This document shows positions 36,197 to 45,683 of a stretch of 64,000 nt of DNA, piece after piece (the first letter of the stretch is position 1; every line of letters begins with the position of its first letter). The stretch covers positions 62,001 to 126,000 of the forward strand of contig CANKUU010000001.1 in the NCBI GenBank assembly GCA_947486785.1. The letters are read 5' to 3'. The notes below the pieces were generated by a model. It made no database searches. It saw only the letters and a list, made by a program, of their open reading frames with translations, and was not told the origin of the DNA. The position numbers and the translations under genes were made by a program. The stretch comes from an uncultured Flavobacteriaceae bacterium. Lineage in GTDB: Bacteria > Bacteroidota > Bacteroidia > Flavobacteriales > Flavobacteriaceae.

Positions 36197-37285
36197 ATGC
36201 AAGAAAACTTAGTTCTAAATTCAGAACATAAAAAAGCTTGTGCCAATTGTGGTGCCGAGCTTAAGTTTAAACCTGGTTCACATCAATTAAAATGTGAATA
36301 CTGTGGTTATGAAGAATTTATTGAGCAAACTAAAAGTAGTTTTGAAGAACTTGAATTGCGCCATTATTTAAAAGTAGTTGGCGAAAACGCATATACAGAT
36401 ACTATTGATTTATTAAATTGTAAACATTGTGGTGCCAATCAGCATGTGAAGGAGAATTATAAGTCATTAAGCTGCGTATATTGTGGAGAGCCACTCATAA
36501 GAGAAGATATTGAAAAGGAAGGGTGGATTTTGCCTGGTGCACTAATTCCATTTCAGTTAGATGTTAAACGGGCAAGGGGTATTTTTAAAAACTGGGTTGG
36601 TAGTATCTGGTTTGCTCCAAATGAATTAAAAAAAGCGGCCTTAGCTACTGATGGCTTACGTGGGCTATATGTACCCTATTGGACATTTGATGCAAATTTA
36701 TCTGCTGCTTACCAAGGGCAGCGTGGTGATTATTATTATGAAAAACGAAGTATACGAACTAAGAACGGAACAAAAACGCAACAAGTAAGAAAAACACGTT
36801 GGTCTAGTGCTTCGGGTAGGGTTAAAGGTTTTGTTGATGATATATTAATAAATGCCTCGCAGCAAAAACGGATAGAAATTCCGCATGAAATTACTTTTTG
36901 GAACACGAAAAAATTGACAAACTTTAATTCTAAATACCTTTCTGGTTTTGTGACAGAGAAGTATTCGGTTTCATTAAAACAAGGTCATCACCAATCATTT
37001 AAAGAAGCTAAAAAAATAGCTCATAATTGGATACGTCGAGATATTGGTGGTGATACCCAACGTATTAATCATGCCGATATTGAGTTAGAAAATGAAACTT
37101 TTAAACACGTTTTGTTGCCTGTTTATATTAGTTCTTACCGTTTTAAAGGAAAAGAATATCATTTTTATATCAACGGGCAAACAGGTGCCCTAAGTGGCAC
37201 ACACCCATATTCTTTTTGGAAAATTTTCTTTTTTTGTCTTTTAATCATTGTTGTTATTGCGGTATTTGTCATTTTTGTACAATGA
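36197..37285 (+). CDS. Zinc-ribbon membrane protein (YdjG-like)
   Basis: This 362-residue protein has two zinc ribbons: CANCGAELKF with CEYCGYEEF (about residues 16-43) and CKHCGAN with CVYCGEP (about 74-101). A middle domain with GALIPFQLDVKRA and GLYVPYWTFDANLSAAYQG and a C-terminal membrane helix (about 340-361, IFFFCLLIIVVIAVFVIF) follow. The ribbons resemble those of PriA and are sometimes annotated so, but helicase motifs are absent. It probably pairs with the SPFH protein encoded just upstream. Its stop overlaps the next start (ATGA). Confidence 0.7.
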   Translation: MQENLVLNSEHKKACANCGAELKFKPGSHQLKCEYCGYEEFIEQTKSSFEELELRHYLKVVGENAYTDTIDLLNCKHCGANQHVKENYKSLSCVYCGEPLIREDIEKEGWILPGALIPFQLDVKRARGIFKNWVGSIWFAPNELKKAALATDGLRGLYVPYWTFDANLSAAYQGQRGDYYYEKRSIRTKNGTKTQQVRKTRWSSASGRVKGFVDDILINASQQKRIEIPHEITFWNTKKLTNFNSKYLSGFVTEKYSVSLKQGHHQSFKEAKKIAHNWIRRDIGGDTQRINHADIELENETFKHVLLPVYISSYRFKGKEYHFYINGQTGALSGTHPYSFWKIFFFCLLIIVVIAVFVIFVQ

Positions 37286-38019
37286 AAGAAAAAAGAACTT
37301 TAGTTGTAGGAGATATTCACTCTGGAGTAAGAGCTTTAGAGCAGCTAATTGAACGCGCAGCAGTTACTACTTTTGATAAGTTAATTTTTTTAGGAGATTA
37401 TGTAGATGGCTGGAGTACGGCCGCAGAAACCATTTCATTTTTGCTTAAATTACAAAAGACACATAATTGTATTTTTATAAGAGGCAACCATGATGAATTA
37501 TGTTACAATTGGTTAACTACAAGGCAAGAGAACTCTATATGGTTACAGCATGGTGGTGCAGCAACAAAGGCTTCTTACGAAAAAGAAACAAAGCAAACTA
37601 TTGCTGCACATTTACTCTTTTATGAAAATCTTAAAAATTATTATTTAGATACTAAAAATAGGCTTTTCTTACATGCAGGTTTTACCAACTTAAAGGGGGT
37701 AGCTCACGAACATTTTGATACTACATTTTATTGGGATAGAACGCTTTGGGAGCTTGTACGATCTTTAAACCCTAAATTGTCAATGAATGATGATCATTAC
37801 CCAAGTAGATTAAAGCATTACAAAGAAATTTATATTGGACATACCCCAATATCAAAAAAACACACTAAGGTAGTACCTACAAAGTTTGTTAATGTGTGGA
37901 ATTTAGATACTGGTGCTGCTTTTAAAGGACCCCTATCTATGCTTGATGTTAATAGCAAAGAAATTTGGCAAAGTGACCCAGTAAGCACTTTTTATCCTTA
38001 TGAAAACGGCAGAAACTAA
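37282..38019 (+). CDS. Metallophosphoesterase (serine/threonine phosphatase-like)
   Basis: This 245-residue calcineurin-type phosphoesterase has the metal motifs GDIHSG (about 10-15), FLGDYVDGW (about 36-44), RGNHDE (about 69-74), a late GHTP and the LDTGAAF ending. These match PPP-type bacterial protein or diadenosine phosphatases. The frame is open further left, inside the previous gene, but homology begins at MKEKRTLVVGD and the ATG at 37282 overlaps the upstream TGA by four bases, which sets the start and suggests coupled translation with the zinc-ribbon protein. Confidence 0.85.
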   Translation: MKEKRTLVVGDIHSGVRALEQLIERAAVTTFDKLIFLGDYVDGWSTAAETISFLLKLQKTHNCIFIRGNHDELCYNWLTTRQENSIWLQHGGAATKASYEKETKQTIAAHLLFYENLKNYYLDTKNRLFLHAGFTNLKGVAHEHFDTTFYWDRTLWELVRSLNPKLSMNDDHYPSRLKHYKEIYIGHTPISKKHTKVVPTKFVNVWNLDTGAAFKGPLSMLDVNSKEIWQSDPVSTFYPYENGRN

Positions 38020-38079
38020 AATAGATATTACCTTTGATTAAAGTAAAGAGATTTTTATCGAACTTTATAAAAAAATAAC

Positions 38080-39075
38080 ATGGTTAAAAAAAACATACGT
38101 TTAGAAGTGATGCAGGCTATTGAGCATAAGGTAGAAGATTTTATTGATTCTTTTCTTATACCTATTAATGATATATGGCAGCCTTCAGACTTTTTGCCAG
38201 ATCCACAAAGTGATAATTTTTTAGATGCAGTAGAAACCTTGCGAGGAGAATCTAAAGAATTAGGATATGATTTTTGGGTTACAATGGTTGCTGATACAAT
38301 TACAGAAGAAGCTTTACCTACCTACGAATCTTGGTTAATGGACGTAGAAGGTATTAACCAACACGATGGAAAGAAAAATGGTTGGTCTAAATGGGTGCGT
38401 GCTTGGACAGGTGAAGAAAACCGTCATGGCGATGTGCTAAATAAATACCTATACCTTTCTGGACGTGTAAATATGCGTGAAGTAGAAATAACTACACAAC
38501 ATTTAATATCTGATGGTTTTGATATTGGTACAGATAGAGATCCGTATAAAAATTTCGTTTATACGAGTTTTCAAGAATTGGCTACCAATATATCGCATAA
38601 GCGAGTAGGTCAAATGGCAAAGAAAAAAGGAAATGCTTTATTAGGAAAAATGTGTACGATTATTGCTGGCGACGAAATGCGACACCATTTGGCCTATAGA
38701 GAATTTGTAAAAACCATATTTAGCGAAGATCCATCGGGTATGATGCTAGCATTTACAGACATGATGAAAAAGAAAATAGTTATGCCTGCACATTTTCTAA
38801 GAGAGTCTGGTGGAACTATTGGTGAAGCATTTGAAAATTTTTCAAATTGTGCACAAAGATTAGGGGTTTATACAGCAACTGATTACATTGAGATTTTAGA
38901 GAAATTAAATGCTTATTGGGAGATTGATGCCATTAGAGGCTTGTCTGATGAAGCTGAAAAAGCTAGAGATTATCTAATGAAATTACCCTCAAGGCTGACT
39001 AGAATTTCTGAACGAATGCAATTTCCTCAAGATCAATACCGATTTAAATGGGTAGAAGCTAACGGAATGATTTAA
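38080..39075 (+). CDS. Acyl-ACP desaturase (fatty acid desaturase type 2)
   Basis: This soluble di-iron enzyme of 331 residues introduces a double bond into acyl-ACP. Iron-ligand motifs are visible: a Glu in TITEEALPTYE (about 89-99), EENRHGDV (about 115-122) and DEMRHHLAYRE (about 198-208). Its length fits the plant stearoyl-ACP desaturase family, present in many Flavobacteria and Actinobacteria. It ends at a strong terminator. Confidence 0.9.
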   Translation: MVKKNIRLEVMQAIEHKVEDFIDSFLIPINDIWQPSDFLPDPQSDNFLDAVETLRGESKELGYDFWVTMVADTITEEALPTYESWLMDVEGINQHDGKKNGWSKWVRAWTGEENRHGDVLNKYLYLSGRVNMREVEITTQHLISDGFDIGTDRDPYKNFVYTSFQELATNISHKRVGQMAKKKGNALLGKMCTIIAGDEMRHHLAYREFVKTIFSEDPSGMMLAFTDMMKKKIVMPAHFLRESGGTIGEAFENFSNCAQRLGVYTATDYIEILEKLNAYWEIDAIRGLSDEAEKARDYLMKLPSRLTRISERMQFPQDQYRFKWVEANGMI

Positions 39076-39100
39076 AAACACCTATGTACAAAGCTTTACA

Positions 39101-39138
39101 AAAAAAAGATCCACCTATTTTAGGTGGATCTTTTTTTT
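39101..39138. terminator. Bidirectional terminator after the desaturase gene
   Basis: GATCCACCT (39108-39116) pairs with AGGTGGATC (39122-39130), with A7 before and T8 after. It serves the convergent desaturase and HhH-protein genes. Confidence 0.88.
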
Positions 39139-39157
39139 AATATCACAAAGTAGAGTA

Positions 39158-39706
39158 TTATAATTTACCGTGATCGTGTTCGTCTTGCCATTTTAAGAGT
39201 TCTTCCCACTTGCCCTCATAAGCCATTTTAGATTGCATCGGCCATGAGGCAGGGTTATGAACTTTGTATCGATCACCCCCTGAATTTAAAACTTCTTTAC
39301 ATTTCGCAACAGATGTTTCTGAAAGATCTTTCCAAGTAGAAATACCAGCGTTTATAAACATTTCTGAAATTTTTGGACCGATACCTTCAACTACTTTAAG
39401 GTCGTTGTGTTTAATTGTCTTACCAAAAACTGCTTTAGCTGCGGCAGCATCAAATGGCTTGTCTTCAATCATAGGGGCTACTGCGGCAACGGTTGTTGCG
39501 GCTGCAATACTAGAAGCAGCGGTTAATTTTCCGTTACATGCATCAAGATCAGCTTGAAGTTTAGCATTTTTATTTTGCCATAATTTAAGTTCCGCTGATT
39601 CGTGGTTATTGGTATTAGACCCTTTGCCTAAAAGGTATCCTAAAATACCACAAATTATACCTACTAAAGCTGGAATCAACCAGCACCAAATATTTGAAAA
39701 ATCCAT
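39158..39706 (-). CDS. Membrane-anchored helix-hairpin-helix domain protein
   Basis: This 182-residue protein has one N-terminal membrane helix (about 8-27, LIPALVGIICGILGYLLG), a coiled linker with an Ala-rich patch (about 62-78) and a C-terminal HhH domain (DLKVVEGIGPKISEMFINAG, about 102-121) with STWKDLSET after it. Such domains usually bind DNA or protein; in membrane-linked forms the role is unknown. It lies 20 nt after the OmpA-family gene and is likely co-transcribed with it. Confidence 0.65.
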   Translation of the reverse strand: MDFSNIWCWLIPALVGIICGILGYLLGKGSNTNNHESAELKLWQNKNAKLQADLDACNGKLTAASSIAAATTVAAVAPMIEDKPFDAAAAKAVFGKTIKHNDLKVVEGIGPKISEMFINAGISTWKDLSETSVAKCKEVLNSGGDRYKVHNPASWPMQSKMAYEGKWEELLKWQDEHDHGKL

Positions 39707-39725
39707 AATTATTATATTTTTTAAT

Positions 39726-40634
39726 TTATTTATTTAATGTAACAACAGTTCTTCTATTTTTAGCTTTTCCTTTAGCTGTCTTATTGCTCGCTATTGGTTG
39801 TTTTTCGCCTTTTGAACTTATTTTAATTTTAGAGGCTAAAATTCCATTTTTTATAAGGTAATCTTTTGCAAAATTAGCTCTGTTTTTGCCTAATTTGATA
39901 TTTGTTGCACTTGGCCCAACGTTATCAGTATGCCCAACAACATTACAAGTAGCACCTTCTACCTTATCAAGGTATCTTGAAATATCGGCTACCTTTTGTC
40001 GTTGCATTGCTGAAAGGTTAATTGATGTTTCATTTGTATCAAAATAAAGCACTAGAGGGTCTTTTGTTATCTTTTCATAAAGTGCTCGTAACTCTTCACC
40101 AGCATCTTGGTTTTCACCAGTAATACTAAATTCTAAGGGTCCAAAAAACGTATTATCTTCAGCAACCATGCTATCCATTAATTTACCCATGGTGTTAATT
40201 TGGTTAGAGTGAATACCATTTTCTACAAAATGATTTTTGATAGCGTTGGCTCTGGCTAAACCTAGGTTTGGATAAGCAGAATTATTTTTTTCATCGCTTT
40301 TGTAAAAGCCGGTGATATTAATCACCTTTCCGCTATTTTCAGTTAAGAAATTTTTTAAATTCATTAAGCCATCCATGACTTTGGGCGATATGGGATTTAA
40401 AAATGATGAAGAAGACAAATTAAAATTGTAATTGTCATTCGTTTCATAGGCGTAATCACCATCGCTAAAAGCAAAAGGATAGGCGGTGACTTTGGCTTCT
40501 GGCACTACTACTGTTTCTTTTATGGGTTCTTCTTTTACAATAATCCTGCAAGAGCTGCAATATGTGAAGTAAAAAAAGGTACCCACCAGAATAGTGATAA
40601 GCATCAGCAACAAATAAGATGTTGTTTTTGTCAT
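39726..40634 (-). CDS. OmpA-family protein
   Basis: This 302-residue envelope protein has an N-terminal hydrophobic segment (about 5-25) followed by CSSC. It contains two OmpA-like modules: a degenerate one (about 75-180, INITGFYKSDEKN) and a canonical C-terminal peptidoglycan-binding domain (about 195-300, VVGHTDNVGPSATNIKLGKN and KGEKQPIASNKTAKGKAKNR). It probably sits in the inner membrane with the peptidoglycan-binding part in the periplasm. HhH-protein gene follows. Confidence 0.85.
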   Translation of the reverse strand: MTKTTSYLLLMLITILVGTFFYFTYCSSCRIIVKEEPIKETVVVPEAKVTAYPFAFSDGDYAYETNDNYNFNLSSSSFLNPISPKVMDGLMNLKNFLTENSGKVINITGFYKSDEKNNSAYPNLGLARANAIKNHFVENGIHSNQINTMGKLMDSMVAEDNTFFGPLEFSITGENQDAGEELRALYEKITKDPLVLYFDTNETSINLSAMQRQKVADISRYLDKVEGATCNVVGHTDNVGPSATNIKLGKNRANFAKDYLIKNGILASKIKISSKGEKQPIASNKTAKGKAKNRRTVVTLNK

Positions 40635-41009
40635 AGTTACTATTTATTAAGTGTTTAATTTACAATGTATTAAAAAATATGTAAAATGTTAAATTTCTGT
40701 CAATTAAAGCTTAAAAATCAGACGACTAGTTATTTAAATCGGTCTAAATTATAATGCAGAATAGTTAAAAGTATAAATAGTAGATAACGATGGTTTTTCT
40801 AATTTAATCTTTAAAATAGACCATTTATACATAAAACAGATCCAATGATACAAAGGCAAAATTATTTTTGATCGAAAAAATTATTTTTGGTAGAATTAGA
40901 TAATAAAATATAACTAAAGGTGTAGCTGCTTTAGTTCTGATAGAAAAAAGTTACTTCGTGAAATTTTTGTGATCAGGGCACAATATTTTTTTGGCAGAAG
41001 CGCTAATTA
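40635..41009. other. Gene-free upstream region of the OmpA-family gene
   Basis: AT-rich with no coding frame. It should contain the promoter of the OmpA-family gene on the minus strand, but no exact TAnnTTTG box is seen. Confidence 0.4.
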
Positions 41010-41121
41010 TAAAAAGATAAAACGCCCAATTAAAGGGCGTTTTAATGAGTTTATAAATCCCGTTGTTTACTATGTGCTTCTATTCGGGGGAAATGAAGCA
41101 TTAAAGACAGCGGGTTTTTTT
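41010..41121 (+). ncRNA. Candidate structured RNA with G5 loop and terminator
   Basis: On the plus strand a first hairpin (AAAACGCCC with GGGCGTTTT, 41019-41043) is followed by a compound stem. The outer helix CCCGTTGT (41059-41066) pairs with ACAGCGGG (41107-41114) through one U-G wobble that would be a C-A mismatch on the other strand. The inner helix TGCTTC/GAAGCA (41075-41100) presents the loop TATTCGGGGGAAAT. Seven Ts follow, as in an intrinsic terminator. The first hairpin may instead terminate the ALDH transcript on the minus strand. The 5' end and promoter are not identified. Confidence 0.4.
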
Positions 41122-41152
41122 ATGAACTACTCTAGCTGTGTATTTTCGATTT

Positions 41153-42706
41153 TTACAAATCAAATTTTATACCTTGTGCTAAAGGTAATTCGGTAGTATA
41201 ATTAATGGTATTGGTTTGTCTACGCATATAAACTTTCCAAGCATCTGATCCGCTTTCGCGACCACCACCAGTTTCTTTTTCACCACCAAAAGCACCACCT
41301 ATTTCAGCGCCAGATGTACCTATATTAACATTGGCTATACCACAATCTGAGCCAGCTGCAGATAAGAAAGTTTCTGCTTCTCTAAGATTATTTGTCATTA
41401 TTGCAGAAGACAAACCTTGTGCTACTCCATTTTGAATGGCTAAAGCATTTTCAACACTACCAGAATATTTTAAAAGGTATAATATTGGGGCAAAGGTTTC
41501 GTGCTGTACTATTTCAAACGAATTTTTAGCTTCTGCTATGGCGGGTTTAACATAACAACCACTTTCGTAGCCATCACCGTTTAACACACCACCTTCTACC
41601 ACGATGTTTCCTCCTTCAGAAACTACTTTTTCTAATGCTTTTTGGTACATATTAACAGCATCAGTATCTATAATGGGGCCTACATGGTTCTTTTCATCTA
41701 AAGGATTGCCTATACGCAACTGACCATAAGCAGAAACTACTGCCTTTTTAACGGTATCATAGATATCTTCATGAATAATTAATCTACGTGTTGAGGTACA
41801 CCTTTGGCCTGCTGTGCCAACAGCCCCAAAAACAGCACCGATTACGGTCATTTTAATATCGGCATCAGGGGTAACAATTATAGCATTATTTCCACCTAAC
41901 TCTAACAAAGTTTTTCCTAACCTACCAGCAACTTCTTTAGCAACGATTTTGCCCATTCGGGTTGATCCGGTCGCAGAAACTAATGGAATTCTGGTATCCT
42001 TGGTCATCATTTCACCAACCTTATAATCGCCATTAATTAAACTACAAATACCTTCCGGCAATCCATTTTCTTTAAAAACTTCAGCAGCAATATTTTGACA
42101 AGCTACGCCGCAAATAGGGGTTTTTTCACTTGGTTTCCAAACACAAACATCACCACAAACCCAAGCTAATGCTGTATTCCATGCCCAAACAGCTACAGGA
42201 AAATTGAAAGCAGAAATAATACCTACTACACCAAGTGGATGATATTGCTCATACATTCTATGCCCAGGCCTTTCAGAGTGCATTGTAAGACCATGCAGTT
42301 GTCTTGATAAACCTACTGCAAAGTCGCATATATCTATCATTTCTTGAACTTCTCCAAGACCTTCTTGATAAGATTTGCCCATTTCATAAGAAACTAATTT
42401 ACCTAAGGCTTCTTTTTTTTCTCTTAATTTTTCGCCAAATTGTCTTACTATCTCTCCTCTTAAAGGTGCTGGTTTCATTTTCCATGCTGCAAATGCTTCT
42501 GTTGCTGCACTCATAACTTTTTCATAATCGGCAGAAGTAGTGCTTTTTACTTTACCTATCAGAGCACCATCAACTGGAGAATAAGACTCAATTATTTCAC
42601 CATTAGAAAAATTGGAGCTACCTGTTGAGGTACCATTATTTATTTCTTTTATCCCCAAGGTTTTTAGGGCTTCATCAATACCAAATTGGCTTGCAGTTTT
42701 AGACAT
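41153..42706 (-). CDS. Aldehyde dehydrogenase, ALDH7 type
   Basis: This 517-residue NAD(P)-dependent dehydrogenase has the catalytic Glu in LELGGNNAI (about 268) and the nucleophilic Cys in GTAGQRCTSTRR (about 302). The NFPVAVWAWNTALAWVCGD and GIANVNIGTSGAEIGGAFGGEK blocks are typical of ALDH7 (antiquitin; alpha-aminoadipic or piperideine-6-carboxylate dehydrogenase) involved in lysine degradation. No other lysine catabolic gene is adjacent. A -7-like box TAACTTTG lies at 42751-42744. Confidence 0.87.
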   Translation of the reverse strand: MSKTASQFGIDEALKTLGIKEINNGTSTGSSNFSNGEIIESYSPVDGALIGKVKSTTSADYEKVMSAATEAFAAWKMKPAPLRGEIVRQFGEKLREKKEALGKLVSYEMGKSYQEGLGEVQEMIDICDFAVGLSRQLHGLTMHSERPGHRMYEQYHPLGVVGIISAFNFPVAVWAWNTALAWVCGDVCVWKPSEKTPICGVACQNIAAEVFKENGLPEGICSLINGDYKVGEMMTKDTRIPLVSATGSTRMGKIVAKEVAGRLGKTLLELGGNNAIIVTPDADIKMTVIGAVFGAVGTAGQRCTSTRRLIIHEDIYDTVKKAVVSAYGQLRIGNPLDEKNHVGPIIDTDAVNMYQKALEKVVSEGGNIVVEGGVLNGDGYESGCYVKPAIAEAKNSFEIVQHETFAPILYLLKYSGSVENALAIQNGVAQGLSSAIMTNNLREAETFLSAAGSDCGIANVNIGTSGAEIGGAFGGEKETGGGRESGSDAWKVYMRRQTNTINYTTELPLAQGIKFDL

Positions 42707-43268
42707 TTTATAACTTTTTTCTAGTGATTTGTTAAATATTAAGCAAAGTTACGAAATATATACAGTTGTTAAGTTCATTTAATGAAATCAGCTATATTGA
42801 GTTTTCACTAATTAAAATCTTGGTTTAAGTCGTTTTCCGCTTTTAGGCAACTATTTTTCTTGTAAAGAACAAGCATAAGAAAAATACTGATTCTTGAGAT
42901 TATACGTCTATTATTAACTTTTGTAAATTATGTATACGAACAAACATTATAGATCTAACTTAAACTTGAAAAGAAATGGATGAATAAAAAAATCCGACTT
43001 TTTAGATATTTAGTTTCTATTAAAGTATATCTTATGATTTAGATAATTTTACAGTTAACAATTTAGATGGTAGATACAAGTGACTCGTATTTTTATGAAA
43101 AGAGCAATTATAATCTGAATTAAAAACGGTAGACACCTTTTTTTAGGATAGTTTTACAGTATGGTTACGTTCAAATTCAATTATAGCTGAGAAGTTATAA
43201 TAGATTTTTTAGACTATGAACACTCCATTTTTTGATAATTACACAAGGGTTAAACTAAATAGTCTGCT
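42707..43268. other. Gene-free stretch between histidine kinase and ALDH genes
   Basis: No coding frame or RNA structure is evident beyond the -7-like box TAACTTTG near 42744 on the minus strand, a candidate ALDH promoter without a clear TTG partner. Confidence 0.4.
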
Positions 43269-44906
43269 TTACGTAAGAACAGGAATTTTAAGTTTTCTTT
43301 GTTTAAAACGTAAGCTAAACGCAGTACCAGATTCTGAAGAAGAATATTCATAGGTTGCTTCAAGTTGTCTACAAAGTTTTTTAATAATTGCATAACCTAA
43401 ACCCTCATTTTCGTTAAGATCTCTAGTGGCAGAAATACCTTGACCATTGTCAGAAATTACAATATCTAGTACATCGTTTTTCATTTGCGTTACTAGAATA
43501 TATAGCTGGTTTGTAGCATCATCTTCTACAAAGGCGTGTTTTATAGCATTTACCACAATCTCAGAAGTAATTATAGCTAACGGAACAGCAGTATCAAGAT
43601 CAATGTACACTTCTTTACAATCAATAGTGTAATTTAACGAGGGTAAAATGTTTTTATGACTCAGAACCAAGTTTTCAAGATATTTTTTTAGATCAACAGC
43701 ATTTGCGCCTTCATGCTGATATATTTTTTTATGAATTAGTGCAATTGCATTAATGCGATCTTGACTACTAGATAGGGCGTAAATCGCCTTTTGATCTTGT
43801 AACTTTCGTTTCTGAAGATTCATTAAGCTTGAAGTGATCTGCAGATTATTCTTAACTCTATGGTGTATTTCTCGGAGTAAGTTTTCTTTTTGCTTGTTTG
43901 ATATTTCTAGTTCTTTATTACGTTGTAAAACACGTACTTCTTTTTCTTTGCGGTGGTCTTCTACTCGTTTTAAATTTATAACAATTAATGCTGTGGTAAG
44001 AATGCCAAAAATCAGCACAAAATAAGACGAAAAAATATGAGGAAAGCCTAAATAAGCCTCTTTTGGGTAGTAAGTAATTTCCCAAACTCTGTTAGCAGCT
44101 TTAATACTGGTAGTTCGGTTGTTTTCGGTGTTTTTATAAACCGTTTCATTGTCGTGACTATTAAATAGAAGAGAGTTTTCAACTTCTTGGTCATATATAA
44201 CAAGATCTAAAACATCGATTTCGGTACTTAAAGTTTTTTCTAGAAATTGATCCATCCTATACACTACCGCAACAACCCCTTTTTCAACTATTCCATTAGG
44301 TTCAAATACTGTTTTAACTGCTAAAAATCCGGGCAGATTGTGGTCTTTAACTAAAACTATAGGAGCTGTAAAAGTTAATTTCTTTGATTTACTTGATGTT
44401 AAAATAGCCGATTTTCTGTTCGCTTCTGAATAAAGATCATAGCCAGAAACCCATTTTCTATCTGGTGGATTGACTAAAGCAATAGGATAATAAAGCTCTT
44501 TGTGTTTTGACATTACCAAATCGTTAGCTTCATTTGCTTCTTTAATGGTTGGAATAAAGCTATCAGAAGTAACCTCTTGTTTTAAATTATCTGATTCTAA
44601 AAGTTTTGGAGCCCATTCTAATGCTTTAATACCTTTTAAATCTTCTTTAAAAGGGTCTGTATAGGCTTGAAAAAGACTATCAGAAATAGTAGTCGAATTT
44701 TCAAAAAGAAAAGACATCGATTCAATAACCCGATTTATTTTATGTAACTCAGATTTTATTTTAAATTCTGTTTTGGTGATCGCGTTCTCTACGGTGATTT
44801 TATTTTTCTCAATTATTTTATCATTGATCAGATAAAACAGAAGTAAGGAAATGAAAATACCAACTAGGGAAATAGAGGAATATCTCAGTATAGGGTAGTT
44901 CTTCAT
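43269..44906 (-). CDS. CHASE-domain sensor histidine kinase (HisKA_2 type)
   Basis: This 545-residue membrane kinase has an N-terminal helix (about 9-27), an extracellular CHASE domain (about 55-255, IKALEWAPKLLES and YPIALVNPPDRKWVSGYDLYSE), a second helix (about 285-307) and a coiled linker. The HisKA_2 dimerisation domain with the phosphorylated His in REIHHRVKNNLQITSSLM (about 348) and a HATPase_c domain (NAIKHAF, ISDNGQGI, LGYAIIKKLCRQL) follow. CHASE domains bind small extracellular ligands. No response regulator is adjacent, so the partner is encoded elsewhere. Confidence 0.88.
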   Translation of the reverse strand: MKNYPILRYSSISLVGIFISLLLFYLINDKIIEKNKITVENAITKTEFKIKSELHKINRVIESMSFLFENSTTISDSLFQAYTDPFKEDLKGIKALEWAPKLLESDNLKQEVTSDSFIPTIKEANEANDLVMSKHKELYYPIALVNPPDRKWVSGYDLYSEANRKSAILTSSKSKKLTFTAPIVLVKDHNLPGFLAVKTVFEPNGIVEKGVVAVVYRMDQFLEKTLSTEIDVLDLVIYDQEVENSLLFNSHDNETVYKNTENNRTTSIKAANRVWEITYYPKEAYLGFPHIFSSYFVLIFGILTTALIVINLKRVEDHRKEKEVRVLQRNKELEISNKQKENLLREIHHRVKNNLQITSSLMNLQKRKLQDQKAIYALSSSQDRINAIALIHKKIYQHEGANAVDLKKYLENLVLSHKNILPSLNYTIDCKEVYIDLDTAVPLAIITSEIVVNAIKHAFVEDDATNQLYILVTQMKNDVLDIVISDNGQGISATRDLNENEGLGYAIIKKLCRQLEATYEYSSSESGTAFSLRFKQRKLKIPVLT

Positions 44907-45683
44907 AAGTAGGTCTTATTAAGATAACGTCCTATTGTTTAATTTATTATTTTAAAAGAAAATTCGTTCACTAGTCAAGAATATAGGTCTTTGTTTAGGT
45001 AAGATGCTAAGTCATCCAATTTTAAAAAAGCGGCGACTAGACTATTATGGTATAATTATATTGTTTGGCAATATTTTGTCAGAAAATAGGGGAATAGTAG
45101 TTCTCAATTATTTTAAGGAAGAAGGTCAATGTTTTTACAGCAATTAAATGTTAAAGATAAGTTGAAAGGAAAACCTAGTGAGGGTATATTAGTTTCGTTA
45201 TTACAAATGTAAATTTTAGTTAGTAGGGTTAGGTTTTTTCTTCGAAGACTATTTTTTTGATTTTTGTAGTCGACCTTAAATTCTCAAAAACAATTAAAAT
45301 AAAATTGTATAAATGAGAATTATTTTACGCTAAATAGTACTAATTTTTTTAAAAGTTAATCTAGTCATAAAAAATTGCAGGTACACTAAAAGCTTAGTGT
45401 TCATCTAAATGATGAAGCTACTAAATTTGTTTTATGTGTATTAGCAGATTAAAAATAGTAAGGCTTTTGTTTTGATATGCAGTTCGAAGATTAAAATTTC
45501 ACCAGGTATAGTTAACTAAAGTGTTCATTTAAAACGATCAGCTATTTTAAAATCGCATTAGAAATTGGTCTTCGTTTGAAGCTGTTGTTATAGCAGTAAA
45601 CAAGAAGCTAAAACTACAGCCAAAACAAAATAAACGATACCTTAAAGAAAAGAATTTAAGTGATAAAATAATCAGAGAAAAGA
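44907..45683. other. Gene-free stretch upstream of the histidine kinase
   Basis: AT-rich, no intact gene. A stop-bounded plus-strand frame without ATG at about 45551-45694 (reading FEAVVIAVNKKLKLQ and a Lys-rich end) is too short and unassigned; it may be chance or a remnant. Confidence 0.4.

Noticed and set aside
37216-37281. Upstream extension of the metallophosphoesterase frame
   Set aside because: It lies inside the zinc-ribbon gene's membrane helix codons; family sequence begins at the ATG at 37282.
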